Counted from the stretch's first letter, positions 28,701-40,273 are shown. The stretch is 64,000 bases of DNA from Nymphaea colorata (GCF_008831285.2 NC_045143.1:5465503-5529502); one strand, 5' to 3'. Numbers and translations: made by a program. The notes: a model not told the origin generated them from the letters alone.

Positions 28701-29406
28701 TTATTTAAACACCCTCAGTCCTCACCGTGTTGCAGAAAAGATCATATTTCCACGTACCTGCATGTCGGGTATAGTTAGTGCATTTGCATCTCAGCTACGC
28801 ATACTGACACTTGCTCTTCCGTAAACTTTTCCGTAGAACCTCACAATTTTCAGGAAGATAACGCCAATCTGATGTTTCCTCTGCTGCAGTGTTTAGGTTC
28901 AGCAGAAAGACTAGTTTTCTTCTTGGTTAAGAATCTGAATTGAGAACTGCTTGTTGCTGGTATCTAAATCCATTGTTCTGCTTCTTGATTTGCAGGACGT
29001 TGGTCAATCTGTAATAGAAAGCTACTCCCGAGTACTGGAGAGCTTGGCATTCACAGTCATGTCCCGAATCGATGACGTTCTCTATGCAGATTCCCTCACA
29101 CAGAGCCCTTCAAAACACCACCGTAAAGCTTCTTCTGGTGCTGAACCTATAAAATTAACTACAGGGGAAGAAGCAGAAAAGAACTTCATGGAAAGTGGCC
29201 CAAATTCTATGACACTGTCCGACTTCATGGGCTGGAATTTGGATCAAGAAACAGATGTAAATGATAAAACAGGGCAAACCGAAGGTGCCAAGTGCGTAGA
29301 TGACGGCAAACTATTCTCAAAGCCTGTCAACCTTATAACGAACATGAGGTTCATCGAGAAACTTGAGAACTTTGGTGGCCTCAGAAGTCCATCATCACGA
29401 CACTGA
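25749..29406 (+). CDS. Rho-of-plants guanine nucleotide exchange factor (RopGEF, PRONE domain)
   Basis: Catalyses GDP/GTP exchange on ROP/RAC GTPases at the plasma membrane, usually downstream of receptor-like kinases, in polar growth and signalling. Seven exons: 25749-25977, 26174-26290, 26407-26561, 27695-27769, 27873-28145, 28293-28613 and 28996-29406; all phases agree and give about 526 residues. The PRONE domain spans roughly residues 77-425. It includes [23 protein letters not shown], the KWWLP (WW) motif near 224-228, [19 protein letters not shown] and [12 protein letters not shown]. The N-terminus (1-76) and C-terminus are variable as in the family; the tail keeps [10 protein letters not shown], a piece seen in several RopGEFs and linked to autoinhibition. 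An in-frame TGA 12 bp upstream supports the start. Intron 1 has a GC donor (CAG|GCAAGT). The acceptor of exon 3 (TGGAACAG) has a poor pyrimidine tract but is fixed by homology. Paralogue number not assigned. Confidence 0.96.
25978..26173 (+). other. GC-AG intron (RopGEF intron 1)
   Basis: Exon 1 must end in phase 1 for the next exon to read D-L-D-Q-I-K-E-R-F. The only fitting donor is TTCAG|GCAAGTAAAT. The nearby GT at 25982 would leave phase 2 and run into a stop. The intron ends TTCTTGCAG. GCAAGT after AG is the classic context of the minor GC-AG class. Confidence 0.85.
26722..26741. repeat. 20-bp perfect palindrome in RopGEF intron 3
   Basis: GTGTGGGCAATTGCCCACAC. A near copy (TGCGGGCAATTGCCCACG) lies at about 5440. 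Both sit beside degraded sequence with a GGCTCC-type element end (TCTGGCTCCACCCCTGGC at about 26859), so they probably mark fragments of the same transposon family. Confidence 0.7.
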
Positions 29407-30781
29407 AATCTTCACATAGAGAAAACGTATAGAAAACAGCACAAAGTGGAGCTTGTCATAGTCACAGAAGATTCACGACCACCTGCCATTTCTGCAGCTT
29501 GCAGCTGAAGAACCGGCCACGAACAAGCTGTAGTTACGAGGTGCCCGTAGCCGAACAGGCAGATAAACCTTGTAGAAATAAGAGGTTCGGTGAGCAATTT
29601 TGCAACAGACCAATATTTTTTTCTGTTGTACAAATTGGGGGAAGAGTCTTCTGATGTATCTTTCTTTATTTTTCATGTATCGAGTGAACACTGGTTGCCG
29701 GGAATCTAGGTAACCAAATGAAATGTATCCTTACAACTAAGGAACTGTACCACTAAGAAAAGTGTAAGCAGCTGATTTCAGAGTTCTGTCAAGCTCTGTA
29801 CTGACTATGGCGGGCTATAAATGACAGGCAATGGATATTACAGTGTCTCAGAAGGCAAACGAAAACTACCAAGAAGTGATGGTTCCCGTTTGCTATTTCT
29901 ACTTATTCTAAGCAGTTGGTCAGGCTGGTGGTACATGAATGGATGCATTCCCACAGGTGCTATGCGCCGAATTCAGATTTGGATGTGAATTTTAAAATCG
30001 AATTGAAACCAAATTCAAATCGTAAATTTGATTCAGATATGGTATAGACTTTTATTTTCATCGTATTCTACACCTTGAATCTGAAATGTGAAGATAAGAA
30101 AGAAAAATCCGATTTAAAACTTTCAATCAAAATGACCTTCAAATAATCTAAAGAGCACAAAACAAATGTTAGTAAAACAAGTGTGCATTAGCCGCATCCC
30201 CTCCAACATGAAATTTTAATAAAACAATTAAAAAAAATATAGGATATCTGCGGGAAAGATAGATCTCCAAAGAGGGAATACCAAACCCTCTTTCCCTTAC
30301 TCTTGAAGTTCAATGTTGGTTGAAAACCTGCGTGGGGAGCGAAGCCAGAAGTTTTCATTACAAGGGTTTGATCTATAGTTTCAAAATTTTAACAATCGCC
30401 AAACTATGATTGTTAAAAAATGTATATATATTAAACTAAAATTTTTAAAATTTAAAAATAAAATTTGATTTTCTGAAAATCTGAAGGGGGCATTGACCCC
30501 TGCCAGCCCTCCTGCAGGAAGTTCAAAAAGATCAGAGTTACCTCCAACTACATGCAGTATCCAGAAGAAGCAGAACCAACACTAACTGTAATTGACAAAC
30601 AAAATATGCCTCTGCCACGACGATGTTGAAAAAATAAAAGTATAGAGATAAAAGAATTTAACGTGGAGCAATATTTTATTTAGCCGTGATGGTCATCAAT
30701 CTTTAGAATTTAAAATGTGCGCGCAGTGCTTGATGTTCACTTTCTGCTCTATAGCTTGTGAAGTAACCCCCACTTCCATCT

Positions 30782-31300
30782 CTACCTCTGCAGAGGGGGA
30801 TAACACAAAGGGACTTCAATTAAGATGCGAGCAAATCCTATGAAGGTGGAAAGTTCGTCCGGGACAGTGGAACCAGAAAAGTTCTTATATCCCAAATTGC
30901 AGGAGTGTTTGGATCCCACGAGTATCTCACCAATCTGCAGAATGGACGGCAGAATGAAACAATAGAAAGTGATCATATACCCCATATACCCATTGAAGGA
31001 AAGGAAGGGAAGGAGATCAGAACAAGATGAACTCTGTTGCAAAGTTTTAAATTCAAGCATCGATCCATGCGAGCAGAGATACAGACGGACTTCCAATAAA
31101 AGGGCGCTCGTAGATAGCTCCCTGCCTTTCTTACCGAACAATAGCATGTACAACAAGAATGTCAACAAAAAGAGAAAAGACATGAATAGAACAAGGGTAA
31201 CGCCCCATAGCAAACACGCTGTTGCCCCTCCTCTATAGAAAAATCTTTGCCGCCTTTCCATTACAAGCCTGAGAGAAATCAGCATTGAGTCTGTTCTCAT
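30782..31300 (-). CDS. Unrecognised 172-codon ORF, doubtful gene
   Basis: Starts with ATG on the minus strand and runs to a stop. A hydrophobic stretch at about residues 27-54 (ACLLWGVTLVLFMSFLFLLT onward) and a second near 105-122 would make it a two-pass membrane protein. I recognise no family. Its first 10 codons lie inside a local 169-bp tandem duplication whose second copy encodes the same DSMLISL peptide, so the ORF start was shaped by that duplication. No clear promoter or splice context. It may be a chance ORF in AT/CT-biased DNA. Confidence 0.15.
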   Translation of the reverse strand: MRTDSMLISLRLVMERRQRFFYRGGATACLLWGVTLVLFMSFLFLLTFLLYMLLFGKKGRELSTSALLLEVRLYLCSHGSMLEFKTLQQSSSCSDLLPFLSFNGYMGYMITFYCFILPSILQIGEILVGSKHSCNLGYKNFSGSTVPDELSTFIGFARILIEVPLCYPPLQR

Positions 31301-31575
31301 ATCTGTGATCAGTGGGCTCTATAGTTCAGCACCTGCTTTGCCTCTACATCATCCTCCTTTATTTGCAAGAAGGCACTTCATTTCATCCGTTTCCGTCCAT
31401 TGGTTGGGCAATACCTTACCATTATGGGACTCAGAGTTCAGAGAAATCAGCATTGAATCTGGTCTGTGATCAGTTGCCCTACCTTTCAGCATCAGCTTCG
31501 CCGCTATAACATCCTCCTTTATCAGGAATAAGGCACTCCATTCATCCATGTCTGCCCATTGGCTGGGCCATCCAC
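31271..31575. repeat. 169-bp tandem duplication (2 copies)
   Basis: Copy 1 begins GAGAAATCAGCATTGAGTCTG at 31271 and copy 2 GAGAAATCAGCATTGAATCTG at 31441. Both continue through GTGATCAGT, CATCCTCCTTTAT, AAGGCACT, TTCATCC and CCATTGG.TGGGC. Copies differ by small indels, with roughly 75-80% identity by eye. Confidence 0.8.
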
Positions 31576-32876
31576 TTCAGCCCTCCAAGTCGAACCTTAT
31601 TTATTTGAAAATAGTTAGATATATTTACTTGATTTTGAACCTATTTACTCAAATTTGGTAACTAAACATGAAATCGACTGATAGTTGGATTTCAAATTCA
31701 ATACGAATTTGCACTTGAATTAGGTCGAACAATTGTCCAACCACACACAAGTGTTGAACCTAAAAGTTTCAAACAAAGAACTGGCTTTGCAATCTATTCG
31801 GCAAACTGAAGACATGGAGCAACCCATCAATTGAAAAAGAAAACAAGCCACTTTAAGAAAAAATAATGCGATTCGACAGAGTTTCTTTTACAACAAAAAG
31901 GAAAAACGTGGCATAGAAGTTCGTCATCGAGTAAGCCAAGACCACAATTCCTTTGGTGGGAATTGGTCTGTCGGCCAATAAAAAAGAAAACAGTGGTTCT
32001 GAAAAAACAAAATCAAATTGCAGACCACAGTTTCCTTAGAAACCAAGGAAGCATCGCCCACGGCACCAAAGTGCAAGTGGTTTACACATAAAAAAGAGCA
32101 TCCCGTTGTTTTAATAGAAGGAGAAGAACATCTCACCCACGGTATAAGAATAACAGGTGGTTTGCATAACGTAAAGTGAGTTAAAAATTGAACCCAACAC
32201 GCTTTCATAAATATCATTGCCAAAAGAGTGGGAATTGCGCTTATTTTAAATTTTAAAAAAGTTCTTAGACCTTTCCATTAAACGAAACCACCTGCCCCAC
32301 CATCACCACTCCTTCGAATTTAAAACGTAAAAGCTAACGAAAGGGCATTTAACATACTGTCAACAGTACGATGGGAAAAAGAAAAGCTGATAATAAACAG
32401 GATAATTGTTACGAAATCAAAAGTCGACAGGACCATGAGCAAAGTTACGTTACAATGTGAAGCTATCAACATTAGAAGGACAAGCATATGAAAAGCAAAC
32501 ACCCGTCTTATTTATATACCTCGATCTGCCAAATTCTTTCACATACAAATCATATCAAAACTCAAATCAGAGGTCGGCCAACAGAACCTTTCACGTTCCC
32601 TTCACGTATCTATCGCATGGCAGGAAGCTGAAGAGAGCAAGCGCGTCCAAGAGCATCCCATCGTTTCAGGTACTGCATATACAGGCATGTCTCGCTTAGC
32701 AAGAACCTGGAAGAGAAAAAGGGCGTCGACGAGGATCCAAAAGTTTCATGCCACTGCATCTATAGGAGTCAAAACCCAAGTGCATAGGCAATAATAAAAC
32801 CATCAACATCCACCGAGTGGAGATCCAGCACGGTTCATTAATGCCAGAGCGAAAGAAAAACAGTAAAAACTAAAAA

Positions 32877-32940
32877 GGATCTTGGCGGACTCGAACCACC
32901 GTCCTCTCAGGTTCCGTATGCATGTGATAGCCCCGGCCAC
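32877..32940 (-). ncRNA. tRNA-3'-half-like element with B box
   Basis: Read on the minus strand: GGTGG-TTCGAGT-CCGCC forms a 5-bp T stem with a 7-nt loop (an exact B-box, GGTTCGAGTCC). AAGATCC follows as a 3' acceptor strand, then a T-rich TTTTTAGTTTTT that would suit Pol III termination. The 5' acceptor strand and a good D arm are missing directly upstream. Either a degraded tRNA or a tRNA-derived retroposon piece. Confidence 0.4.
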
Positions 32941-33660
32941 AACAACCAAAAACAAATTGAAAACATAGCATAGGAAGACTCGTGCCCAGTTGAGAAAATT
33001 TTTACACCAACCGAACCCCCGTTAGACAAGATCCAAATTTCAATTCAGGTTTTTCCCACCCTAAATGAAACCCTTTTTTTTTCCGCAAACCAATTTCACA
33101 CTCAAAAAGTTCACCATAAATTAAACGGTCATTTTACAACATTAATCTAAAAGTTACAACCATTTTGACACAAAATAGCATTTCACCATCAAACCGGGAT
33201 TTGTTGGTATGTTCATTCTCCCCCATAAAGTTGTAAATCAGCCTTCAAATTTCAGAGAAAACTACCAAAAAGATGCTTTACGTGTTTTTTAAATAGAAAA
33301 TGGGTCAAAAATTGGTCACACAAATCCAGTTTTTCTTAAATGTATTTGGAAGAAAACGACTGCTTGTTCCAGTTGATAAAGTTGTCCTTGCAACTTTTTA
33401 TACAACCAACTTTTCCAAGAGGAGACTCGGACAAGTTTTCAGGACCTTTCCGAACTGACGCTCGGCTAAAAACCGTAGTAGAGAGCCTCACGGTACACCG
33501 TTTAACCAAATCTATAGTTCTCCAACGGTCGTTCACCCGTCACAAAAAAGACGGACCTGAATCAACATTCGATGACAGCCTAGGTTGTGGATGGATCATT
33601 TCTTAGCAATCGAAAAGACAAACTTAAGACGCATGAATCTTTTTTAAAGCGACGAATTGT

Positions 33661-33723
33661 GGCAAGGAGACGAACCCATGAATGACAGACTCGAGCGCTC
33701 TACCAAATTTGAGCTAAAGATCC
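33661..33723 (-). ncRNA. tRNA-5'-half-like element with A and B boxes
   Basis: Read on the minus strand: GGATCTT-TA-GCTC-AAATTTGGTA-GAGC is a good acceptor strand plus D arm (A box TAGCTCAAATTTGGTAGAGC). It is followed after a shortened anticodon region by GGGTTCGTCTCC, a B-box variant. No matching acceptor strand follows directly, although a weak AAGATTC lies 89 nt from the start. Its GGATCTT is exactly complementary to the AAGATCC end at 32877-32883. Confidence 0.4.
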
Positions 33724-34930
33724 AAGTGTAAATTCCAAAAAACAAGGGGCAATGTTCAAGCATGATTTATTACCACCTTTCCGTGCATTCAACGGCCAAG
33801 GCAAGAAATATGGCGCCCTGCTCACCTCTGCAAAACAGCTCCGGAAACTAGAGATCAAGATTACAGTTGATCTCTAAACAGAACAAAATAATATTCAAAT
33901 AATCCTGAAATAAACGAACCTTCACAAAGCTGTATCAATAAAATGGTCACACACATAAAACACGTATACAAAAAGGCAGTTCCTTTCAACAAAGCGTACT
34001 CTAGCAAAAAGGAATCTGAGTACAGACGAATCCACCACGACTTAGGCGAGCGAAGCAACAACAATCCTAGAAAAATACAAACAATAAGCACAGAAGACAA
34101 TAAGAACGACCGTGTAAAAAGACAATCCACCAAAAATTCATTAGAACGTACGAGCAGCAATATGAGATTCTAAAAAATCTGAAGCAAGACTCTTGCACAA
34201 AAGAGTCGACGTGCGATCGATAGAAGAACTCTCCCAGCGAAAGCATCCGATTTCTCACAGGAACGCCACTTGATGCGGTGCAGTCGCCCATGAAATGGAA
34301 AAGATCATAGGGGTATGACTTCAGCTTAAAGGACTTACAAAGCCAAAAACCAATTCTCAGCCCAAACAATCACCAGCACGAGCAGCATCTTCTCTTCAAT
34401 CACCAACGCGGGTTCAGCTCGAGTGTCCGCCGCAGCATCTTTTCAACCTCCACAAATTCCAATAGGAAACTTGTTCCACGAAAAAGTCCGTTCAAAGACA
34501 GCAGCAAAGTCCACCAATTGAAATCTTTGGAGAAGAACCGCTCCAGATATCATCCAGAATGCAGCCGCCCACATCTTCAGACTCATACATCTATTAATAC
34601 AAGGATACAGAAGACTCGACACCATTCCAGACTATCCACTCCGACGATACACTGAAGCTTTGACAATACATTCTTATGAAAATGGGAACTAGCCTTCAAC
34701 TACTCTCTTCCAACAACTTAATGATAAGACAGAACGGCAACAGGCCACCCAGATTGACGTAGCATGCTAAAATTGAATTGAACAAATCTTGCATCGAAAT
34801 GTAAAGACGTTCTCAATTTTAACAGAGATCTCCAAACTACATCTTCCCAAAAGGAGTATTAATCAATCGGCAATCTGTTAGCAAATTTCAACAAAAGAAC
34901 GTACCATGTATTGCAGTATGGGGGGAGAAA

Positions 34931-35000
34931 TTATGTTGGCTAATCAATTTGCAAGGTCTGAATGTTTATGTTGGCTAATCAATTTGCAGTGTCTGAATGT
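34931..35000. repeat. 35-bp direct repeat, 2 copies
   Basis: TTATGTTGGCTAATCAATTTGCA followed by a GTCTGAATGT ending occurs at 34931 and again at 34966, immediately adjacent, with two mismatches. A recent-looking small tandem duplication in an otherwise featureless stretch. Confidence 0.9.
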
Positions 35001-35328
35001 CGCCTTCAAGAATAAAGGTGCAACAACTAGAGGAATTTGCAAACCTAAACTTGTTTAAGATTCATATAACATGGTAAGGAAAAACTATTAAAATTGGATG
35101 AGCTGCAGCTTCTTTAAGCGCAGTATTATATGGCAATATCAAGAACAAAGTCCAAAATGACGAGCCTACTGCTTATGCAACTTTGGATGCACCGGAACTT
35201 GAGATTTCCATGTTATGTTGTAAACAGGAAAGAAACGAACCAACTGCTCACTACCTTGCATATCGATTTTCAGGGATTAAAATTGGTCATATGAAAACGG
35301 CGTAATAAAACCACTTAACTACTCATAC

Positions 35329-35560
35329 CTGATGTGCCACGTTGAGGAGGGTTGCATGGATAATTGAGTCCGCCATCGTCGCTAAGTGTGCATGTCGGTT
35401 GACGATCCACGAGAAAGAGAAAAGACGGGTGGAAGTGGAGGAAAGAAAGAGAAAGAAAAAAGGAACAAGGACACACCGACACAGGGGAGGGACCCGAGCA
35501 AAACCGCTCTGCGAAACCCTCCCCACAACCCAAAAAAGGATAGCTTTTATTAAGTACTTT
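35329..35560 (-). other. Possible first exon of an unidentified minus-strand gene
   Basis: A CT-rich, GC-elevated leader (about 35560-35380 on the minus strand) leads to GCGACGATGGCG, a good plant start context. The frame MADSIIHATLLNVAHQ follows and then CACATCAG|GTATGAG, a strong donor at about 35329. I found no second exon that continues a known protein, so this may be a first exon of an unrecognised gene, a 5'-UTR exon or chance. Confidence 0.25.
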
Positions 35561-36696
35561 GGCCGGCCCGCAAGCGCACCCGCTAAGGCACAGCCTCTTT
35601 CAGCACAACCAATCTTCGCCCTCGCAAAGGGCCACCTTCTCCTTACAAACCAACTACAGCCTCTTCAATGGCCTTCCAAGCTCATCATCCCATGCCAATA
35701 GAAAACATCCACCATACTTTTTTCTATCCACAGAAATTTCAACTATAGGAAGATCTCACCCTCTCAAGTGCACGGTACAGTCACACGCAGGACTCCTCGT
35801 GAACCCCAATGATCGACTGGTCATCTTTCACGAAGAAAGACACGGACGCAATCCAGAGAAGCGGAAAAGCTCCCGTACGAGAATTTCACCAACAACCCTC
35901 CCAAGGAATTATTCATCCTCCACCCCGTCGAGACGCACGACAATCGTTCCGTACCGCTGCTTGTGCCACGATCGTAGCTACGATGTCCTGCACAAACCAG
36001 ACAATCAGACAAAATCAAACAAAAACGAGTTTGAAAAAAATCTACACGAAAATATGAATGATCAAAAAATTGTGAGGACAAAAACAGGAAACAACCCGAA
36101 AACCTAAAAAAAAGCGATTCATCACAGGATCTTCAATTTAAATACCAAGAAATTAACAAAAATTATACTGAAGAATTCCATAACGAACAAAACATGGTAA
36201 GCAAGAACAGTAAGAAACAAAGCATGATGGAGTTCATAAAAGAAACAGGCTTTTTTCAGGGACAAGAGAGAAGAAAATTATTAAACCAAAATCCAGGGCA
36301 GAAAAACCCATGGAACATATTTGCAGAAGCAGATCCCAACATAAACCAAGCGAGAAGCGCAAAAATCAGCCATCAATCCAACCGAAACCCAGAAAAAAAG
36401 GGCAGACAGCACTCATGAAGCAACAAAAAAAGCCGGATCTTGGAGGTAACCACAGATCTGCTAAAGACGATACTTTTGGTGTTAAATTCCACAACATGAG
36501 CCCTACAATCACCCACTAAGAGATAAAAAAACCACTTTTGGCCTTCCAAGGCACAAAAACATAGTTTCTCATCAGATCTGGAAGCCAAAACTTTTCCCAG
36601 ACCATACAGAACACATACACAGGATCAACAAAAACAGATCACACAATCTCATCTCGACAACGACAATAACAACACCAACAAAACCCAAAAACTTAC

Positions 36697-36868
36697 AGAA
36701 AGAACCACCGAGCAGATCGCCATGGAAGACATCTCCCAAAGCGAAGAGAGAGGAGGAGGAGGAGAAAGAGGAACCGGAGGAAGAAGAGACGTGTCTTCGA
36801 CGCAAAGACGAGGAAGCACGGCGGCAGGATGTAGGAAACGATCAGCAGAAGGCCGACATTTATAAAAT
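36697..36868 (-). promoter_or_regulatory. Promoter, leader and 5' splice donor of an unidentified minus-strand transcript
   Basis: On the minus strand TTTTATAAATG (36867-36857) is a good TATA box, with ACACGTGT (G-box core) about 120 bp upstream at 36982-36989. A CT-rich leader follows downstream, then an ATG at 36732 opening a 12-codon frame (MSSMAICSVVLS), then TCT|GTAAGT at 36696. The T-rich, G-poor sequence after the donor is typical of a plant first intron. The downstream product was not identified. Confidence 0.4.
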
Positions 36869-37734
36869 ACTCGGGTGGCGGTGGCGTCAGATCAACGGTT
36901 GACGCCAAAATTGTCGCCCTAGATCGGACGGTCCGCAGGCCCTCTTTATTTTTCTGACGGAGATAAACCAACGACGACCATACACGTGTCGAAGATCGCG
37001 TGGCACTCTGCTGGCGTGAAGAGACGTGCTCATCTGCAAGTCAATGACGGGGGCGCCAAGGAAACCTGCCTCGCAAAATATCGCGATATTCTTGCAGCCG
37101 ATTTTATCGAGAAAAAATACATTTGACCGGTTTTAAATTGGCCTGTAAGTTGAAAAAGTCTCCTCTAGAAATCCGCTTTGTCGAAAAGACCAAAAAATCC
37201 AACTGGGTCACGAGATTTTCGTCCACGTAAAAGAAATATCTCGGGGAGGGCGGTCTGGAAGGCTCTACAGTCTGGATCTTTGGATCCGTGGAAATCAGCC
37301 GGGATCCATATACAGTTTGGATGTCCAAATCCAGGGGATAGCGGGTCGGTTGGGATCGGATTTGACCCGGGATTATCGGACCTGCTTTGAACGGGTCTCA
37401 AAATGAGACTCGTACCCGGACCGTTGCTAAAACTGTCACGAAAATCCGACCTATTTTCATACCTATGAGGTAGTTTGTATTAGGAAGCTGCCGGAAGAAG
37501 GTCCAAGCTCTCCCCCTTCCCCTTCCTCTCACTCATAAGATCCAGGGCTGCAACTAGAGCATCGTGCTTGCCATAGCTTACAATTTAGTTGATCAAACTG
37601 ATGAGCTGATAAGGTGCTCACCAGCCCGACGAGCTATGTCGTACTCCTTAGGCATTTCTTTAGTTGGTAGCCTCTCGTTTTCATTTTTTTCTCTCACCCC
37701 TAAAGTCCGGGGTTGTTTTAAGTCATGAATAGTC

Positions 37735-37835
37735 ATATGATATACCTTTCAACTTGAGTGTCGCGCACCCCACTATTTGCAATACACCTTTTAACTTGAG
37801 TGTCACACACGCCACTATTTGCAATGCAAAAAAAT
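37735..37835 (-). repeat. Two tandem SINE-like tail units, reverse orientation
   Basis: AACTTGAGTGTC..CAC..CCACTATTTGCAAT occurs twice about 41 bp apart (near 37769 and 37795 onward). Reversed it reads GCAAATAGTGG..GTGTGACACTCAAGTTAAAAGGTGT, matching the unit start of the array at 22964. Same family, opposite strand. Confidence 0.6.
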
Positions 37836-38452
37836 AATATCCATGAAAAACAAACTTAGTTGTATGGATGTCCCTCATGCCAACCAGTTATGCTACGTCC
37901 CACAATGTTAGCGTATTTCTTATTATCATAAGATCTACCAAATCACTTTTAGAATCTTAATTGTGGTGACTAAGGAAGGGGGGCAAGGTTTGCAGCACCT
38001 TCGCGAAAAGGAGAAAGAACTTTTCAAAAGCGCTGACAACTAGTGGGCTTCTCTAGGCTTTTGAAGGCAAACCTTTAGGTTGTGTTTCTTTTAGATCTGC
38101 TGAGACTCCTAGAATCTCAAATCTGTGGATTTAAGAGTGGACATTCCCCTTATTTTACCCTAAATCCGTGGTTTTTAACAGGTAGCATGGATTTAATAAG
38201 ATCTTCATTTTGTTTAAAATAAGGATTTCTCAAAACACACCTTTTAATGCAACCTCGGATATAAGATTCAAGGCTACCAACTGCAACCATAGCTCGAGCA
38301 AGAATCACAAGTTCAAACTTAAAAAAAAAAAAAATTATTCTGTTTAGCATCTTTCACAGCTTCCACTGACTGCTTTTAATACTTGGAAACCAGTAAGGTA
38401 CAAGATTCAACAGGCCAGCTTGATAAGAACGTGATTTGCATGGCACATGAAC

Positions 38453-38940
38453 ATCTATCATTGGTCCTTAAGGACCCGTTTGGCATATGAAACAATTTGT
38501 AATTGTTTTATGAATTTACCTTGATAATTGAAGTAAATTCGTAGACCATTTTTTAAAGTGTTTCATGTGGCCCATGCCCATCTATCATTGGTCCTTAAGG
38601 ACCCGTTTGGCATATGGAACAATTTGTAATTGCTTCATGAATCTACCTTGATAATTAGAAGTAGATTCATAGACCATATTTTAAAGTATTTTATGTGGTG
38701 CATGCCCATCTATCATTGGTCCTTAAGGACCCGTTTGGCATATGGAATAATTTGTAATTGCTTAATCTGCCTTGATAATTTGAAGTATATTCATAGACCA
38801 TATTTTAAAGTATTTTATGTGGTGCATGCCCATCTATCATTGGCCCTTAAGGACCCGTTTGGCATATGAAACAACTTCAATCTTTGAATCATATTCATAG
38901 AATAGTTATGTACAATTTCCTTTGCCAAGCAGACCCTAAA
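38453..38940. repeat. Tandem copies (4) of a ~125-bp transposon-end-like unit
   Basis: ATCTATCATTGG(T/C)CCTTAAGGACCCGTTTGGCATATG recurs at about 38453, 38580, 38708 and 38832, periods 124-128 bp. GGACCCGTTTGGCA resembles a hAT-type terminal repeat. A reverse partner, TTGCCAAGCAGACCCTAAAG, appears once at about 38922. So the left end seems amplified fourfold and the right end present once. Confidence 0.7.
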
Positions 38941-40273
38941 GGTAACTTAGTCAATCCCTGCCAAGTCTATGGGCTCATAAAGAAGGAAAGGAAATATGTG
39001 TTCGGCTTCTGAGTAGATGGTAAGAGAGGAACATCGAGGGTGTCAGGTTGAAGACCTTGGATCAAATATGGGACTGTCACTCTGGTTTCTGAAGCCATCA
39101 TCAGAAAGAAAGTACTTGATTTCAAACTTGGTAGGGTGAGATAAAATTTTGGCTTCTGGAGAATTTGATCATGTTCCCAACCAGTCTTCTAGGAAAATCT
39201 GAATCTGCTTAACTTTTTTGTCCTTTTCTTTTCTTCTTTAGCAAGAGTCACGCGGTCTCTGCCAGGCCAGCTTATAAAGAGACGATTCTTAATCATCTTT
39301 CAGTTTAAAGATCTTAGGCGGGCTTTGCCAACTTTTATAGAGGAAGATCTTGATCACCTTTCTGTTTAAACATGTTGACCACCCTCCTGGATTTACAAAA
39401 ACCTTAAAATTTATAATAATTTTTTTGAAAATGTCTTCAAATTTGTGAATAAACAGGGACCTCCCAAAATTTGTGAAACTTCATTTTGGCTCTGCCAGGG
39501 ATCTTAAGATGATCCCTTAGCTGGATGGGCAGAGCTAAGAGTGGGTAGAAACTAATTTAGTTCATTGGTTGAGAAATTTTCAAATAAACAAATTGAAAGA
39601 AAAGGTCTTAAGAAAAGAGGTAAGAAATGGCCAATTTCTTTGTTACACCTAAATCAACATTCTCTGCCAACAGAAAGCTCCAGCCACTTGGCCAGGTGAT
39701 TGAATTAACAGAGAATGCATTTATTGTCATCAACTGCGAAGGGTCAGATTCAGATTCAGCTTCAGCTTGTCTATCAAAAGAATTAGCTACGGAAATTCAA
39801 GCAAAAGTGACGACATTTTTATCTGCTCATGTAGTTCTGCAGAAAGGAACAAAGATACCCAGCTAAAATTTCTTTATGAAAACCAGGTCCCCAACATTTA
39901 ATGGACATCCACTTCGACATATCTATGTTAAGATGGGAAGCATTCATTGAGATTGTGAGGTGCCAAGAACCACAAAAAGGGGAGCATACTCATATAGTTT
40001 TCCTTTCTCTGCTTGGCTTAAAAGGCTGACACGGAATGGAAATCAAAAAACAGAAATCAGCAATTCTTTTGAAGCATCCACTTCAAAAGGCGTGCAAATA
40101 TGCATATGGAATGAACAAATTTGATCGAACAATATTAATTTTCATGTCCGAAGATCAAAGAAGTTACAAAGGTACATGAAGCCCAAGGCTAGGGTATGGT
40201 TACATGTAATTCAACAGAAATACAGAATAACCATGAAAAGGAAGCAAGCACAGTTGCACCATGGTGGGCTCAC

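Larger units (their letters stand above)
29407..40273. other. Large intergenic region between RopGEF and psaH 3' ends, with an unexplained minus-strand transcription unit
   Basis: Starts with the RopGEF 3' UTR (to about 29.75 kb) and ends with the psaH 3' flank. It holds a tandem duplication at 31.27 kb, two tRNA-like fragments (32.9 and 33.7 kb), promoter-like structures at 35.4 and 36.8 kb (minus strand), reverse copies of the SINE-like tail near 37.76 kb, and repeated left ends of a transposon at 38.45 kb. Open frames such as 39627-39866 (79 codons) have an ATG but no recognised similarity. Confidence 0.55.
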
